From assembly GCA_947565185.1 (NCBI GenBank), contig CANODU010000007.1, forward strand, positions 1-51,692: DNA of 51,692 bases, written 5' to 3'. Origin of the DNA: an uncultured Eggerthellaceae bacterium (GTDB taxonomy: Bacteria; Actinomycetota; Coriobacteriia; Coriobacteriales; Eggerthellaceae). Position numbers and translations under genes: made by a program. Of this stretch, positions 1-9,700 are shown piece after piece. Position 1 is the stretch's first letter, and every line of letters begins with the position of its first letter. Under the pieces are notes generated by a model, which saw only the letters and a list, made by a program, of their open reading frames with translations, did not search any database and had not been told where the DNA came from.

Positions 1-268
1 GCATCAGCTGCATGATGATGGATGCGGTGATGTAGGGCATGATGCCCAGCGAGAATACGGAGAAGTTCGAGAGCGCACCACCGGTGAACAGATCGAGCAT
101 GCTCATGGCAACGCCTGAGGACTGATAGGCAGTGGCGAACTCATGGAACGGGATGCCCGGCACAGGGATGTATGCACCGAACCGATAGAGCGCAAGGATA
201 GCCAGCGTGAAGAGGATCTTCTTCCTCAGCTCTGGAACCTTGAACGCGTCGATGATGGAACTTAGCAA
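1..268 (-). CDS. secY: SecY, preprotein translocase channel subunit (partial, N-terminus only)
   Basis: The pore subunit of the Sec translocon in the cytoplasmic membrane. Only the first 89 codons are inside the window; the gene continues beyond base 1. The reading frame begins with TTG at 266-268 and gives an N-terminus with the SecY features [40 protein letters not shown]. The start lies within the last codons of rplO in another frame, which suggests translational coupling. A GGAGG-AAAGG stretch lies about 10-20 bases upstream of the TTG. It is the expected gene after rplO in a spc operon. No in-frame ATG lies near the N-terminus. Confidence 0.93.
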   Translation of the reverse strand, partial: MLSSIIDAFKVPELRKKILFTLAILALYRFGAYIPVPGIPFHEFATAYQSSGVAMSMLDLFTGGALSNFSVFSLGIMPYITASIIMQLM

Positions 269-711
269 GGCTCTTCGACCTTTCCTCCCGCAGCCTCGAT
301 CTTAGCCTTGGCGCTGGCAGAGATCTTGTCCACCTTGACCGTGAGCGCCTTGGTGATCTCACCGTCGCCCAGGATCTTCACCGGATCATCGGTATGCTTG
401 ATGATCCCCTTCGCCTTCAGCGTATCGCCATCCACGACCTCGCCGGCATCGTACTTCGCATCCAAGCGGCTGACGTTCACAGCCTTGTATTCGATGCGAT
501 TGGGGTTGCGGAAGCCGGGCAGCTTCGGCAGACGACGAGCCAGAGGAGTCTGGCCGCCTTCGAAGCCCGCGCGCTTGCCGCCACCAGAACGGGACTTCTG
601 ACCGTTCATGCCGCGCCCAGCCGTCTTGCCGGTGCCCGATGCAGGGCCACGACCAACGCGCTTGCGGGCCTTCGTAGAGCCCTCTGCGGGCTTCAGATCC
701 TTGATCTCCAT
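262..711 (-). CDS. rplO: 50S ribosomal protein L15
   Basis: A 149-residue large-subunit protein with the L15 hallmark N-terminus: basic and glycine-rich, [18 protein letters not shown] and [21 protein letters not shown], followed by the compact C-terminal domain. It sits between rpmD (84-base gap upstream) and secY (overlap downstream). Length is normal for the family. The ATG at 711 starts [12 protein letters not shown], the usual L15 opening. Confidence 0.97.
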   Translation of the reverse strand: MEIKDLKPAEGSTKARKRVGRGPASGTGKTAGRGMNGQKSRSGGGKRAGFEGGQTPLARRLPKLPGFRNPNRIEYKAVNVSRLDAKYDAGEVVDGDTLKAKGIIKHTDDPVKILGDGEITKALTVKVDKISASAKAKIEAAGGKVEEPC

Positions 712-795
712 TATCCAACCTTCCTTTCGCCCTGGATCGCCAGGACTCGCTTGTGCTTATGTGATGCGGTCTGAACCAGCCTGAGGTAGGTGAGC

Positions 796-981
796 TTAGA
801 GCTCCTCCACCTCGACCAGATGCTTGACCTTGAAGATCATCCCGCGAACGCTCTCGTTGTCAGTCAGTTCGCGAGATTTGCCGATGCGGCCAAGCCCCAT
901 CGCGCGAAGCGTCTGATCCTGGTCCTTGGGCTTGCGGATCTGGCTCTTGACCTGGGTGACGCGAAGCTTCTTCTCAGCCAT
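796..981 (-). CDS. rpmD: 50S ribosomal protein L30
   Basis: A 61-residue L30 of the short bacterial type. It shows the family core VTQVKSQIRKPKDQDQTLRAMGLGR and the C-terminal GMIFKVKHLVEVEE. The ATG is only three bases past the rpsE stop codon, with the AAGGAG ribosome-binding site lying inside the end of rpsE, so the two are coupled. Confidence 0.96.
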   Translation of the reverse strand: MAEKKLRVTQVKSQIRKPKDQDQTLRAMGLGRIGKSRELTDNESVRGMIFKVKHLVEVEEL

Positions 982-984
982 CTT

Positions 985-1506
985 CTACTTCTCCTTCCGG
1001 CCGAACATCTCATCAACCGTCACGCCACGACGCTCTGCCACCTGCTCCGGGCTCTCCATGGCCTTGAGGCCCTCTGCAGCAGCCTTCACGATGTTCATGG
1101 CGTTGCTGGTGCCGAGAGACTTGGTGATGACGTTCTGCACGCCGGCCAGCTCCATGATGGCGCGGACCGGGCCACCGGCCATGACCCCGGTGCCGGGCAC
1201 AGCTGGCTTGATGAGAACGCGACCAGCGCCGAATTCGCCGATGATCTCATGAGGAACGGATTTCTCGTCGGTGATGGGCACCGTGAACATGTTCTTCTTA
1301 GCGTCTTCGGTGCCCTTCTTGATGGCGTTCGGGACCTCTTGGGACTTGCCCAGGCCAACGCCCACCTTGCCCTTGCCGTCTCCCACCACGACGAGCGCCG
1401 TCAGCTGCATGCGACGGCCGCCCTTGACGGTCTTGGAGACGCGATTGATGGCGACGACGCGCTCTTCGAGCTCGGGTACTGCTTTGTCCTGTTGTTTACG
1501 AGCCAT
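985..1506 (-). CDS. rpsE: 30S ribosomal protein S5
   Basis: A 173-residue small-subunit protein that lines the mRNA entry side and contributes to decoding accuracy. The N-terminal double-stranded RNA-binding S5 domain is visible ([37 protein letters not shown]), followed by the C-terminal domain ([30 protein letters not shown]). The position between rplR and rpmD is standard for the spc operon. Confidence 0.97.
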   Translation of the reverse strand: MARKQQDKAVPELEERVVAINRVSKTVKGGRRMQLTALVVVGDGKGKVGVGLGKSQEVPNAIKKGTEDAKKNMFTVPITDEKSVPHEIIGEFGAGRVLIKPAVPGTGVMAGGPVRAIMELAGVQNVITKSLGTSNAMNIVKAAAEGLKAMESPEQVAERRGVTVDEMFGRKEK

Positions 1507-1522
1507 GTGCTTCTGATCCCTT

Positions 1523-1894
1523 CTAGAACTTCAGTCCCGCTTCGCGGGCCCCGTCTGCTACGGCCTTGACGCGGCCATGATAGAGATTGCCACCGCGGTC
1601 GAACACGACCTCGGTGATGCCAGCCTCCACGGCCATGGCTCCGATGATGTTGCCCAGCTTCGCAGCACCCTCCACGTTGCCCGGCTTGAGGCCAGACTCC
1701 TTGAACTTCTCTCCCATGGTGGATGCGCCGACGATGGTCTTGTGTGACACGTCGTCGATGACCTGAGCGTAGATGTTGTTGTTCGAGCGCGTCACGCACA
1801 GGCGCGGACGAGCCGCCGTGCCGTTGACCTTGCCGCGAACGCGACGATGACGGCGGGCAAGTCCTTTCTGGCGCTTGAGAACTGATTTCTGCAT
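1523..1894 (-). CDS. rplR: 50S ribosomal protein L18
   Basis: A 123-residue 5S rRNA-binding protein. The open frame extends further upstream, but the ATG at 1894 ([20 protein letters not shown]) is preceded by AAAGGGAG and matches where L18 proteins begin; the extra 28 residues upstream overlap the intergenic stretch after rplF. Family signatures are [20 protein letters not shown] and the C-terminal [24 protein letters not shown]. Confidence 0.96.
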   Translation of the reverse strand: MQKSVLKRQKGLARRHRRVRGKVNGTAARPRLCVTRSNNNIYAQVIDDVSHKTIVGASTMGEKFKESGLKPGNVEGAAKLGNIIGAMAVEAGITEVVFDRGGNLYHGRVKAVADGAREAGLKF

Positions 1895-1928
1895 GTTGAT
1901 AGCTCCCTTTCGAATGCCTTTTGCCGGC

Positions 1929-2468
1929 TTATTCCTTGCCAGCCTTGCCAGCCTTGCGGCGTACGTATTCACCTTCATAGCGAATGCCCTTGCCCTTATA
2001 CGGCTCAGGCTTGCGCCATTTGCGGATATCCGCTGCGATCTGTCCGACCTGCTCCTTCGAAGCGCCGGAGACGACGATCTCGTTCTGAGAGGGCACCTCG
2101 AAGGTGATGCCCTCCGGTGCCTTCACGAGGACCGGATGGGAGAAGCCAAGCTGCATCTCCAGGTCGCGGCCCTTGAGGGTTGCGCGGTATCCCACGCCCA
2201 CCAGCTCCAGCTTCTTGGAGAAGCCCTCGGACACGCCCTCCACCATGTTGTGGAGCAGCGAGCGCGTGAGACCCCAATAGGCATTCGTCTGACGCTCTTC
2301 GTTAGCGGGAGTGACGATGATCTCCTCGCCTTCTTGCTTGATGATCATCGTGGGTTGGAAGGTGCGCGAAAGCTCGCCCTTCTTGCCCTTGACGGTGACC
2401 GTGGTGCCGTCGATCTTCACTTCAACGCCGGAAGGAACGGCCACGGGCATCTTACCGATACGTGACAT
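1929..2468 (-). CDS. rplF: 50S ribosomal protein L6
   Basis: A 179-residue protein with the duplicated L6 fold. It opens with [17 protein letters not shown] and carries the C-terminal signature [22 protein letters not shown] that contacts 23S rRNA near the sarcin-ricin loop. Spacing to rpsH and rplR is short, as in a single transcript. Confidence 0.97.
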   Translation of the reverse strand: MSRIGKMPVAVPSGVEVKIDGTTVTVKGKKGELSRTFQPTMIIKQEGEEIIVTPANEERQTNAYWGLTRSLLHNMVEGVSEGFSKKLELVGVGYRATLKGRDLEMQLGFSHPVLVKAPEGITFEVPSQNEIVVSGASKEQVGQIAADIRKWRKPEPYKGKGIRYEGEYVRRKAGKAGKE

Positions 2469-2486
2469 CTCTCTTCGCTCCTTCCC

Positions 2487-2885
2487 TTACCAGATGTAGG
2501 CGATGACTTCGCCGCCCACGCCAGCCTTGCGTGCGTCGCGGTCGGTCATGACCCCGCTCGAAGTGGATATGATGGCAGTGCCCAAGCCGCCCAGAACGCG
2601 GGGCAGGTCCTCCTTGCCCGCGTAGATGCGAAGACCGGGCTTGGAGATCCTCTTGATGCCCTTGATGGTCTTCTCCTTCTTGGGACCGTACTTGAGCGTG
2701 AGCTCCAGCGTGCCGCGCGGCTCGCCGTCGATCACCTCATAGCCTTGGATGTAGCCTTCCTTGTCCATGATGCGCGCTATCTCCACCAGCTTCTTGCTCG
2801 TGGGCATAGACACCGTATCATGACCTGCAGTCTGTGCGTTACGCAGGCGCGTAAGCATATCTGCAATGGGGTCGGTCATTGTCAT
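2487..2885 (-). CDS. rpsH: 30S ribosomal protein S8
   Basis: A 132-residue primary 16S rRNA-binding protein; in Escherichia coli S8 also represses the spc operon, but no comparable regulatory site was identified here. The chosen ATG at 2885 ([18 protein letters not shown]) has AAGGAG nine bases upstream; an ATG two codons later (2879) is the other candidate. The C-terminal signature [20 protein letters not shown] is complete. Confidence 0.96.
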   Translation of the reverse strand: MTMTDPIADMLTRLRNAQTAGHDTVSMPTSKKLVEIARIMDKEGYIQGYEVIDGEPRGTLELTLKYGPKKEKTIKGIKRISKPGLRIYAGKEDLPRVLGGLGTAIISTSSGVMTDRDARKAGVGGEVIAYIW

Positions 2886-2993
2886 GGTGAGCTTCTCCTT
2901 AAACTCGCTTGCTTGTTCGACATGCCGGTTCGAATCGGACACCCATAGCGCCCGCGCCTGGCATGCAAGAACCTCTTCGTGGCCCTGGACGCC

Positions 2994-3179
2994 TTACCAA
3001 GATGACTTGGTCACGCCGGGCAGCTCGCCTTTGTTCGCCAGCTCGCGCAGGCAGATGCGGCACAGCCCGAACTTGCGATAGTAGGCACGCGGACGACCGC
3101 AGCGATTGCAGCGGTTGTGTTGGCGCGTGGAGTACTTCGGCTCGCGCTTGGCCTTGGCGACCATTGATTTCTTTGCCAT
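2994..3179 (-). CDS. rpsN: 30S ribosomal protein S14, zinc-binding type
   Basis: A 61-residue S14 of the short type Z form (often named rpsZ/rpsN). Four cysteines in two CxxC pairs, [20 protein letters not shown], form the zinc site lost in the longer zinc-free paralogues. It keeps its normal place between rplE and rpsH. The 108 bases between it and the rpsH start hold no gene that I can support. Confidence 0.97.
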   Translation of the reverse strand: MAKKSMVAKAKREPKYSTRQHNRCNRCGRPRAYYRKFGLCRICLRELANKGELPGVTKSSW

Positions 3180-3226
3180 TCGTTTCCCTCTTTCGTATCT
3201 GCTCTGAAAGATGATGTGCTATTGGG

Positions 3227-3778
3227 CTATTCGCTCTTGAACGGGAACCCGAGCGCCTTGAGCAGCGCGAAGGCGTTCTCGTCGGTCTTGGCTGAGGTGA
3301 CGACCGTGATATCCATGCCGCGCGTGCGGTCGATCTTGTCATAGTCGATCTCAGGGAAGATCAGCTGCTCGGTCACGCCCATGGAATAGTTGCCACGCCC
3401 ATCGAAGCTCTTCGTGGACAGGCCGCGGAAGTCGCGAACGCGAGGGATGGCGGTGGCGAGCAGCCGGTCCAAGAACTCCCACATGCGGTCGCCACGCAGC
3501 GTCACCTTGCATCCGATGGCCTGGCCCTCGCGGATGTGGAAGCCTGCGATGGACTTCTTCGCACGCGTGACCATGGGCTGCTGGCCAGTGATGACGCGCA
3601 TGTCGTTCATAGCAGCATCCAAGAGCTTCGCATCTCCCGCAGCCGCACCCACGCCCATGTTCACGACGATCTTGGAGAGACGAGGCACCTCCATGATGTT
3701 CTGGATCCCCAGCTCGGATTCGAGCTGAGAGACGATCTCTTTGTTGTACTTCTCTTTGAGTCGAGGCATATCTGCCAT
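3227..3778 (-). CDS. rplE: 50S ribosomal protein L5
   Basis: A 183-residue 5S rRNA-binding protein of the central protuberance. Signatures include [16 protein letters not shown] near the N-terminus, [20 protein letters not shown] in the middle, and the C-terminal [19 protein letters not shown]. The ATG at 3778 follows an AAAGG element. It is separated from rplX by 85 bases without a gene. Confidence 0.97.
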   Translation of the reverse strand: MADMPRLKEKYNKEIVSQLESELGIQNIMEVPRLSKIVVNMGVGAAAGDAKLLDAAMNDMRVITGQQPMVTRAKKSIAGFHIREGQAIGCKVTLRGDRMWEFLDRLLATAIPRVRDFRGLSTKSFDGRGNYSMGVTEQLIFPEIDYDKIDRTRGMDITVVTSAKTDENAFALLKALGFPFKSE

Positions 3779-3863
3779 CTCATCAACCTTTCTGTTGGTT
3801 TGAACCCAGGATTTCCGACCCTGAGTCCCTCAGTCCCCTGAGGGCCAAATGACCAGCGCTCTG

Positions 3864-4199
3864 CTAGTCGATATCCTTCTGACACTTCTTGCATACGCGA
3901 TGCTTCTTGCCATCCTCGATGCGATGGCCCACGCGCGTGGGCTGCTTGCACTGAGGGCACACGAGCATGACATTGGATGCATGCAGCGGCGCCTCGATCG
4001 AGGAGATCCCGCCCTGAGGGTTTGCCTGGGTGGGACGCATGGCCTTCTTCGCGATGTTGATCTTCTCCACCACCACGCGCTCGGATTCCGGGATGGTGCG
4101 CAAGACCTTGCCCTCTTTGCCGTTGTCCTTGCCCTTGATGACCTTGACGGTGTCACCCTTGCGGACGTTCAAGACATTGCGCTTCGTCTTCGTTGCCAT
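3864..4199 (-). CDS. rplX: 50S ribosomal protein L24
   Basis: A 111-residue assembly-initiating large-subunit protein with a KOW motif (VRKGDTVKVIKGKDNGKEGK). The C-terminus carries two cysteine pairs (CPQC and CKKC around PTRVGHRIEDGKKHRV), suggesting a zinc-ribbon form. I take the ATG at 4199; a GTG four codons upstream falls inside the GGGGAGGTG ribosome-binding site and is unlikely to be used. Confidence 0.96.
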   Translation of the reverse strand: MATKTKRNVLNVRKGDTVKVIKGKDNGKEGKVLRTIPESERVVVEKINIAKKAMRPTQANPQGGISSIEAPLHASNVMLVCPQCKQPTRVGHRIEDGKKHRVCKKCQKDID

Positions 4200-4216
4200 T
4201 ATCTTCGACACCTCCC

Positions 4217-4585
4217 CTACAGCGTCTCAGGTGCCAAAGACACGATCTTCATGTAGCGCTTGTCGCGCAGCTCGCGGGCAACGGGCCCGAAGATGCGCGT
4301 GCCGCGCGGCGTGCCGTCGTTGTTGATCAGCACGCACGCGTTCTGATCGAACTTGATGTAGCTTCCATCGTCGCGGCGCACTTCCTTCTTCACGCGCACG
4401 ATGACGCAGCGCACGACTTCGCCCTTCTTGACTGCGCCGTTGGGCATGGCCTCTTTCACGCTGCAGATGATGACATCCCCAAGCCCTGCATAGCGGCGCT
4501 TCGAACCGCCCAGGACCTTGATGCATTGCACCTTGCGAGCGCCGGAGTTGTCCGCAACGGCGAGCATGGATTGCATTTGGATCAT
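4217..4585 (-). CDS. rplN: 50S ribosomal protein L14
   Basis: A 122-residue protein at the subunit interface. It starts [20 protein letters not shown], the almost invariant L14 opening, and includes [20 protein letters not shown] and [14 protein letters not shown]. The length is exactly that of the family. It lies in the usual order rpsQ-rplN-rplX. Confidence 0.98.
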   Translation of the reverse strand: MIQMQSMLAVADNSGARKVQCIKVLGGSKRRYAGLGDVIICSVKEAMPNGAVKKGEVVRCVIVRVKKEVRRDDGSYIKFDQNACVLINNDGTPRGTRIFGPVARELRDKRYMKIVSLAPETL

Positions 4586-4626
4586 TGCTATTCGTCCTTA
4601 CCTTCCAAGGCAAAAGCGCAAGCGCG

Positions 4627-4887
4627 CTATTTCGCCTTCTCCACTATCTTGTAGAGGCGCCAGCGCTTCATCTTGGAAAGCGGACGCGTCTCCATGATCT
4701 GCACGGTGTCACCCACCCCAGCGGTGTTCTCCTCATCGTGGGCGTGGTACTTCTTGGTGGACGTGATCATCTTGCCGTAGATGGGATGGGGCTTGCGCTC
4801 CTCCACCGACACCACGATGGTCTTGTCATTGGCGTCACTGACCACAACGCCCTGACGCACCTTGCGAAGGTTCCTTGTCTGTTCCAT
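4627..4887 (-). CDS. rpsQ: 30S ribosomal protein S17
   Basis: An 86-residue OB-fold protein that binds 16S rRNA early in assembly. The family motif [21 protein letters not shown] is present, as is [20 protein letters not shown] near the C-terminus. It starts 13 bases after rpmC ends. Confidence 0.97.
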   Translation of the reverse strand: MEQTRNLRKVRQGVVVSDANDKTIVVSVEERKPHPIYGKMITSTKKYHAHDEENTAGVGDTVQIMETRPLSKMKRWRLYKIVEKAK

Positions 4888-4900
4888 CTGCTATCCCCTC

Positions 4901-5095
4901 CTACGCGCTCAGCTCTCGAGCCCGCATCTCAGTGAGGATGCGTGCGATGTCCTTCTTGACCTGCTTGACGCGCGCAGTGTTATCAAGCTGGCTGGTTGCC
5001 ATCTGAAAGCGCAGATTGAACAGCTCCGCTCGCGCGTCTTTGAGCTTGCCCGCAAGATCCTCTTGGGAAAGCTCGTGGATCTCTGATGCTTTCAT
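4901..5095 (-). CDS. rpmC: 50S ribosomal protein L29
   Basis: A 64-residue helical hairpin protein near the exit tunnel. It has the typical pattern [20 protein letters not shown] and [20 protein letters not shown]. Its start codon directly abuts the rplP stop codon (no bases between), indicating coupled translation. Confidence 0.96.
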   Translation of the reverse strand: MKASEIHELSQEDLAGKLKDARAELFNLRFQMATSQLDNTARVKQVKKDIARILTEMRARELSA

Positions 5096-5518
5096 CTATT
5101 CCTGCCCTTCCGTCTCACGCGTGACGATCTTGCATTTGATGGGCAGCTTGTTGGTGGCAAGCCTCAGCGCCTCGCGCGCTGTCTCGTCGTCAACGCCGTC
5201 GATCTCGAACATGATGCGGCCAGGCTTCACTACAGCCACCCAGCCCTCCGGATTGCCCTTGCCCGAGCCCATGCGCGTCTCAGCGGGCTTGGAGGTGATG
5301 GGCTTGTCCGGGAAGATGGTGATCCAGACCTTGCCACCACGCTTCATATGCCTGGTCATGGCGATACGGGCAGCTTCGATCTGACGGTTGGTGATCCAGT
5401 GGGCTTCCTGAGCCTGCAGGCCGTAGGAGCCATGGTTGAGGCGCGTGCCTCCCTTGGCCTTCCCCTTCATGGAGCCGCGCTGGACCTTGCGGTGCTTAAC
5501 GCGTTTGGGCATCAGCAT
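5096..5518 (-). CDS. rplP: 50S ribosomal protein L16
   Basis: A 140-residue protein at the peptidyl transferase and A-site tRNA elbow region. Signatures: [48 protein letters not shown] split across the centre, and [12 protein letters not shown]. The ATG at 5518 overlaps the rpsC stop as TAATG; a second ATG two codons later is also possible. Confidence 0.97.
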   Translation of the reverse strand: MLMPKRVKHRKVQRGSMKGKAKGGTRLNHGSYGLQAQEAHWITNRQIEAARIAMTRHMKRGGKVWITIFPDKPITSKPAETRMGSGKGNPEGWVAVVKPGRIMFEIDGVDDETAREALRLATNKLPIKCKIVTRETEGQE

Positions 5519-6219
5519 TAGTTACGCCCCCTGTCATTGCGGCGGCGCGGCGGCCGAGAGGGCCCTTCGAGCGCCGGGTTGTTCATCTTCTGGTTCGGCA
5601 TGACCTCGCCGTGGTAGACCCAGACCTGCACGCCGATGGCGCCCATCTGGGTGTTGGCGGTGGCGAAGCCGTAATCTATCTTGGCGCGCAGCGTCTGCAG
5701 TGGCACGCGACCTTCGCGGTACCACTCGCGGCGGCTCATCTCAGCGCCGCCCAGACGACCGGAGCACTGGATGCGGATGCCCTTGGCGCCGGACTTCATG
5801 GCGGACTGGACTGCCTTGCGCATGGCGCGACGGAAGGCAACGCGGCCCTCCAGCTGCTCAGCCACGGATTGAGCGACGAGGGTTGCGTCCAGTTCAGGGC
5901 GCTTGACCTCTACCACTTCCACGGACACGGTGCCGTTGGCGATCTTCTCCAGATCCTTGCGAAGGGCATCGATCTCAGAGCCCTTCTTGCCGATGACCAC
6001 GCCAGGGCGAGCCGTGGTGATGATCACCTTGATCTTATCCCCGGCGCGCTCTATCTCGATCTGGGAGACAGCGGCGCGCTTCAGGCGCTTGTCCAGGAAC
6101 TTGCGGATGGCAAGGTCATTCTCCAACGTTTCCGCGTAGTTCTTGTCAGCGTACCAGCGGCTGCGCCAATCCTCTGTGATCCCCAGGCGGAAGCCTGTGG
6201 GGCTTACCTTCTGACCCAT
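5518..6219 (-). CDS. rpsC: 30S ribosomal protein S3
   Basis: A 233-residue protein forming part of the mRNA entry channel and helicase. The KH domain is clear ([20 protein letters not shown]) and the C-terminal domain has [20 protein letters not shown]. The ATG at 6219 ([14 protein letters not shown]) follows GAGGAGG by six bases; the upstream extension of the frame overlaps rplV and is not used. Confidence 0.97.
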   Translation of the reverse strand: MGQKVSPTGFRLGITEDWRSRWYADKNYAETLENDLAIRKFLDKRLKRAAVSQIEIERAGDKIKVIITTARPGVVIGKKGSEIDALRKDLEKIANGTVSVEVVEVKRPELDATLVAQSVAEQLEGRVAFRRAMRKAVQSAMKSGAKGIRIQCSGRLGGAEMSRREWYREGRVPLQTLRAKIDYGFATANTQMGAIGVQVWVYHGEVMPNQKMNNPALEGPSRPPRRRNDRGRN

Positions 6220-6220
6220 G

Positions 6221-6562
6221 CTAGGCCTCCTCTCTTGGAGCAACGATGATGGTGATATGGCTCGTGCGCTTGTTGATGCGGCTGGCAGAGCCCTTGGCGC
6301 GCGGACGGATGCGCTTCAGGGTGGGACCTTCGTCCACATAGGCCTTCTTCACGACCAGCGTGGACGCGTTGAGCTGGTTGTTGTGCTCAGCGTTGGCCAC
6401 TGCGGAATTGAGGACCTTCTCAACTGTCTCTGCGATGCCACGATTGGTGAATGCGAGGATCTCCCGAGCCTGCTCCACGGACTTGCCGCGGACCAGGTCT
6501 ACCACCACGCGGGCCTTGCGGGGAGAGACACGCACATACTTCGCCTGTGACTTGACTTCCAT
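6221..6562 (-). CDS. rplV: 50S ribosomal protein L22
   Basis: A 113-residue protein lining the nascent-peptide tunnel. It opens [20 protein letters not shown] and ends with the tunnel-loop part [20 protein letters not shown]. Only one base separates its stop from the rpsC start. Confidence 0.97.
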   Translation of the reverse strand: MEVKSQAKYVRVSPRKARVVVDLVRGKSVEQAREILAFTNRGIAETVEKVLNSAVANAEHNNQLNASTLVVKKAYVDEGPTLKRIRPRAKGSASRINKRTSHITIIVAPREEA

Positions 6563-6574
6563 CTTCTCCCCTCC

Positions 6575-6847
6575 TTATTTCTTGCCCTTGTCAGCCGAAT
6601 GGCCGCGGAAGGTGCGCGTAGGCGAGAACTCCCCCAGCTTGTGGCCGACCATGGATTCGGTGATGTAGACCGGGACATGCTTGCGACCGTCATAGACGGC
6701 GATGGTGTGACCGACCATCTCAGGGAAGATGGTAGAGGCCCTGGACCAGGTCTTGATGACTTCCTTTTCGCCTGCCTCGTTCATCTTCTGGATCCGACCG
6801 AGAAGGCGCGGCTCAATGAATGGGCCTTTCTTCAGACTTCTGCTCAT
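6575..6847 (-). CDS. rpsS: 30S ribosomal protein S19
   Basis: A 90-residue head protein of the small subunit. [19 protein letters not shown] is the standard beginning, which fixes the ATG at 6847; the 34 residues upstream in the frame are translated rplB antiphase sequence. The C-terminal [20 protein letters not shown] is the S19 signature. Confidence 0.97.
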   Translation of the reverse strand: MSRSLKKGPFIEPRLLGRIQKMNEAGEKEVIKTWSRASTIFPEMVGHTIAVYDGRKHVPVYITESMVGHKLGEFSPTRTFRGHSADKGKK

Positions 6848-6864
6848 TTCTCTCCTAAACTCGG

Positions 6865-7695
6865 TTACTTCCGGCGACGACGGATGATCAGGCGGCTGGA
6901 AGCCTTCTTCTTGTTGCGGGTGCGGTGACCCTTGGTGGGAACGCCCCAAGGAGTGACCGGGTGACGACCAGAGGTCTTGTTCTTGCCCTCACCACCGCCG
7001 TGGGGATGGTCAACCGGGTTCATGACCGTGCCGCGAACAGTAGGACGGATGCCCTTCCAGCGGTTACGGCCGGCCTTGCCGATCTTGATGTTGGCGTGTT
7101 CCGCATTGCCCACTTCACCTACCGTGGCACGACACGTGAGCAGGACGCGGCGCATCTCAGAGGAGGGCATGCGGAGGATGGCGTACTTGCCCTCCTTGCC
7201 CATGAGCTGGATGGAGGTGCCAGCAGAACGAGCCATGGAAGCACCCTTGCCCGGCTGGAGCTCAACGCAGTGCACCAAGGTGCCCACGGGGATGTTCTCC
7301 AGCGGCAGCGCATTGCCCGGCTTGATATCAGCCTCAGGGCCGCTCATCACCGTATCCCCCACCTTGAGGCCCTTGGGATGGATGATGTAGCGCTTCTCAC
7401 CATCAACATAGTGGAGCAGCGCGATGCGCGCAGAGCGATTCGGGTCATATTCGATGGTGGCCACCTTAGCGGGCACGCCATCCTTGTTGCGCTTGAAATC
7501 GATGATGCGGTAACGACGCTTGACGCCGCCACCCTTGTGGCGCGTGGTGATGCGCCCGTTGTTGTTGCGACCAGCCTTGTTCGGCTTCTTGGCCAGAAGC
7601 GATTTCTCAGGCGTCGAGGTGGTGATCTCCTCGAAGTCAGAAACCGTCTGGAAGCGCCGGCCTGGGCTTGTCGGCTTGTATTGCTTGACTCCCAT
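6865..7695 (-). CDS. rplB: 50S ribosomal protein L2
   Basis: A 276-residue protein needed for subunit joining and peptidyl transfer. It shows [19 protein letters not shown], the S-A-R-A loop and the essential [10 protein letters not shown] near the C-terminus. The ATG at 7695 ([14 protein letters not shown]) has AAAGG nine bases upstream. It is the first gene of the transcript running to secY, since the usual upstream neighbour rplW lies 11 kb away. Confidence 0.97.
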   Translation of the reverse strand: MGVKQYKPTSPGRRFQTVSDFEEITTSTPEKSLLAKKPNKAGRNNNGRITTRHKGGGVKRRYRIIDFKRNKDGVPAKVATIEYDPNRSARIALLHYVDGEKRYIIHPKGLKVGDTVMSGPEADIKPGNALPLENIPVGTLVHCVELQPGKGASMARSAGTSIQLMGKEGKYAILRMPSSEMRRVLLTCRATVGEVGNAEHANIKIGKAGRNRWKGIRPTVRGTVMNPVDHPHGGGEGKNKTSGRHPVTPWGVPTKGHRTRNKKKASSRLIIRRRRK

Positions 7696-7761
7696 CCAAA
7701 CGTACCTTTCTAGCTTCTTCGGCCCTTGATGGCGCGCCTCTCCGCACTCCAAAGGCCTTCC

Positions 7762-7789
7762 TTCATACCGTGGCAAGACGATGGCTCAA
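7762..7789 (-). promoter_or_regulatory. Candidate promoter for the rplB-secY transcript
   Basis: On the minus strand TTGAGC and TATGAA are 16 bases apart in the 191-base gap between the ygiQ-like gene and rplB. The match to the housekeeping consensus is four of six in each box. It is the best pair I found in a place where a promoter is expected, because rplB has lost its usual upstream genes. Confidence 0.35.
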
Positions 7790-7815
7790 CAGGCGAGGAT
7801 GGAGGCTCCTGCCTG
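7790..7815. other. Hairpin upstream of rplB
   Basis: The arms CAGGC-G-AGGA and TCCTGCCTG can pair with one bulged base. It lies at the -35 side of the candidate rplB promoter. It could belong to the 3' end of the upstream gene's transcript; no T-run follows, so I do not call it a terminator. Confidence 0.3.
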
Positions 7816-7886
7816 CGACTCCGCCTTACCACGCGTCCGGGTGTGTCCATAGACGCACAGACGCAAGCGAAAAGTTTACCACAGGC

Positions 7887-9692
7887 TCATCGATCTTTGA
7901 CCAAGCATTTCGCACTTCTTCCGATGAGATCCGTGCGTCCTGCTCGCTTGAGCGCCTCGCGCACGAGGCGTGCGTTCTTGGGATTGCGGTATTGGATGAG
8001 CGCGCGCTGCATGGCCTTCTCATGGGGCGAGCGCGCCACGTAGACCTCTTCCCCGCTCAGAGGGTCGATCCCTGTGTAATACATAGCCGTGGAAAGCGTG
8101 CCGGGCGTGGGATAGAAGTCTTGCACCTGCTCAGGGTTATAGCCCATATCGCGTACGAACTCTGCCAGCTCTATGGCATCTGAGAGGGTGGACCCAGGAT
8201 GCGACGACATGAGGTACGGCACCAGGTACTGCTTCTTGCCTGCGCGCTTGGAAAGCTCCCGGAACCGCTTGGCGAAGCGCTCATACGCGCTGATCGGTGG
8301 CTTGCCCATGCGCGTGAGCACGCCTTCGGAGACGTGTTCCGGCGCTACCTTGAGCTGACCCGACACATGGTGTAGCACGAGCTCTTCCAAAAACGACGGA
8401 TCATCATCCAGCATGGCGTAGTCATAGCGCACGCCTGAGCGCACGAACACCTTCTTGATGCCCGGCAAGGACCGGAGCTTGCGCAGGAGCTCTGTGTATC
8501 CCTTCTGATCCACGTGCAAGTTCTTGCAAGGCTCATATCCCAGGCAACGACGATCGGTGCAGGCCCCCGCCTTGGATGCCTTCGGGCACGCCTCCACGCA
8601 GAAGTTCGCTGTGGGACCTCCCACATCATGGATGTATCCTTTGAAGCCTGGCTGTTGGATCAGCATCTTCGCCTCATCCAGAACAGAATCATGGCTGCGG
8701 GCAGAGACATGCCTGCCCTGATGGAACGTGAGCGCACAGAACGAGCATTCTCCAAAGCATCCGCGACTGTTGGTGAGCGAGAACTCGACTTCGGCAAGCG
8801 CAGGCACGCCTCCCGCTCCGTCATAGGAGGGGTGCGCGCGCCGCATGTAGGGCAGCCGATAGACCGCATCCATCTCTGAAGTGGAAAGCGGCTGCGCCGG
8901 CGGATTCTGCACGACGAATGTCCCTTGTGGGTACGGCTCCACCAGCCGCTTGCCGCTTAAGGGATCCGAGTTTCGGTACTGGATGGCGAAGCTCTTCGCA
9001 AAGACCTCCTTGCCAGCGTCTCCCTGAAGGTCATCCCAGGAGGGAAGCATCTCCGCATCATAGACATGCTCCAAGGAATCCGCCACGAAAGCGGTCCCAT
9101 CCACGAAGGTGATGTCCTTGATGGCAAGACCTGCTGCCAGCGCATCGGCCACCTCTATGATGGAATGCTCGCCCATGCCGAAGGACAGAAGATCAGCACC
9201 GGAATCCAAGAGCACAGAGCGCATCAGAGAATCAGACCAATAGTCATAGTGTGCGAATCGGCGCAGCGAAGCCTCGATGCCCCCGATGATGATGGGCGCA
9301 TCGGGATAAGCGCGACGGATGAGCTGGCTATAGACGATGATAGCCCTGTCTGGCCGATGTCCCATGACACCCCCGGGCGCATAAGCGTCGCGACGGCGTC
9401 GCTTCTTGGCGACGGTGTAGTGATTCACCATGGAATCCATGTTGCCCGCAGAGACCAGAAAGCCCAAGCGCGGAGGCCCGAACTCCGTCACGGATGCAGG
9501 ATCTTCCCAATCAGGCTGCGCAAGGATGGCCACCTTGTAGCCTTCTCGCTCCAGTAAGCGGCTTATGATAGCCGTGCCGAACGAGGGATGGTCCACATAG
9601 GCATCCCCCGTCACATATACAAGATCAGGCTGCTCCCAACCCGCCTGACGCATCTCGTGCGCAGTGATGGGAAGGAAGCCATGCGGCTCCAT
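7887..9692 (-). CDS. YgiQ family (UPF0313) radical SAM protein
   Basis: A 601-residue protein of the YgiQ family. The radical SAM cluster motif CFGECSFC sits near residue 310, preceded by a B12-binding-like N-terminal domain (DAYVDHPSFGTAIISRLLE, GGIEASLRRFAHYDYWSD) typical of this family. Further family sequence follows (DVGGPTANF, KVAPEHVSEGVL). The substrate is not known. I start at the ATG at 9692; a TTG directly before it is possible. It begins nine bases after the trigger-factor stop, so the two are likely cotranscribed. It sits inside the block that splits the ribosomal cluster. Confidence 0.9.
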   Translation of the reverse strand: MEPHGFLPITAHEMRQAGWEQPDLVYVTGDAYVDHPSFGTAIISRLLEREGYKVAILAQPDWEDPASVTEFGPPRLGFLVSAGNMDSMVNHYTVAKKRRRRDAYAPGGVMGHRPDRAIIVYSQLIRRAYPDAPIIIGGIEASLRRFAHYDYWSDSLMRSVLLDSGADLLSFGMGEHSIIEVADALAAGLAIKDITFVDGTAFVADSLEHVYDAEMLPSWDDLQGDAGKEVFAKSFAIQYRNSDPLSGKRLVEPYPQGTFVVQNPPAQPLSTSEMDAVYRLPYMRRAHPSYDGAGGVPALAEVEFSLTNSRGCFGECSFCALTFHQGRHVSARSHDSVLDEAKMLIQQPGFKGYIHDVGGPTANFCVEACPKASKAGACTDRRCLGYEPCKNLHVDQKGYTELLRKLRSLPGIKKVFVRSGVRYDYAMLDDDPSFLEELVLHHVSGQLKVAPEHVSEGVLTRMGKPPISAYERFAKRFRELSKRAGKKQYLVPYLMSSHPGSTLSDAIELAEFVRDMGYNPEQVQDFYPTPGTLSTAMYYTGIDPLSGEEVYVARSPHEKAMQRALIQYRNPKNARLVREALKRAGRTDLIGRSAKCLVKDR

Positions 9693-9700
9693 CAAGGCTC

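Noticed and set aside
2920-2960. GGTTCGAATC resembling a tRNA T-loop between rpsH and rpsN
   Set aside because: The flanking five-base stems do not pair on either strand and no acceptor, D or anticodon arm can be built around it.
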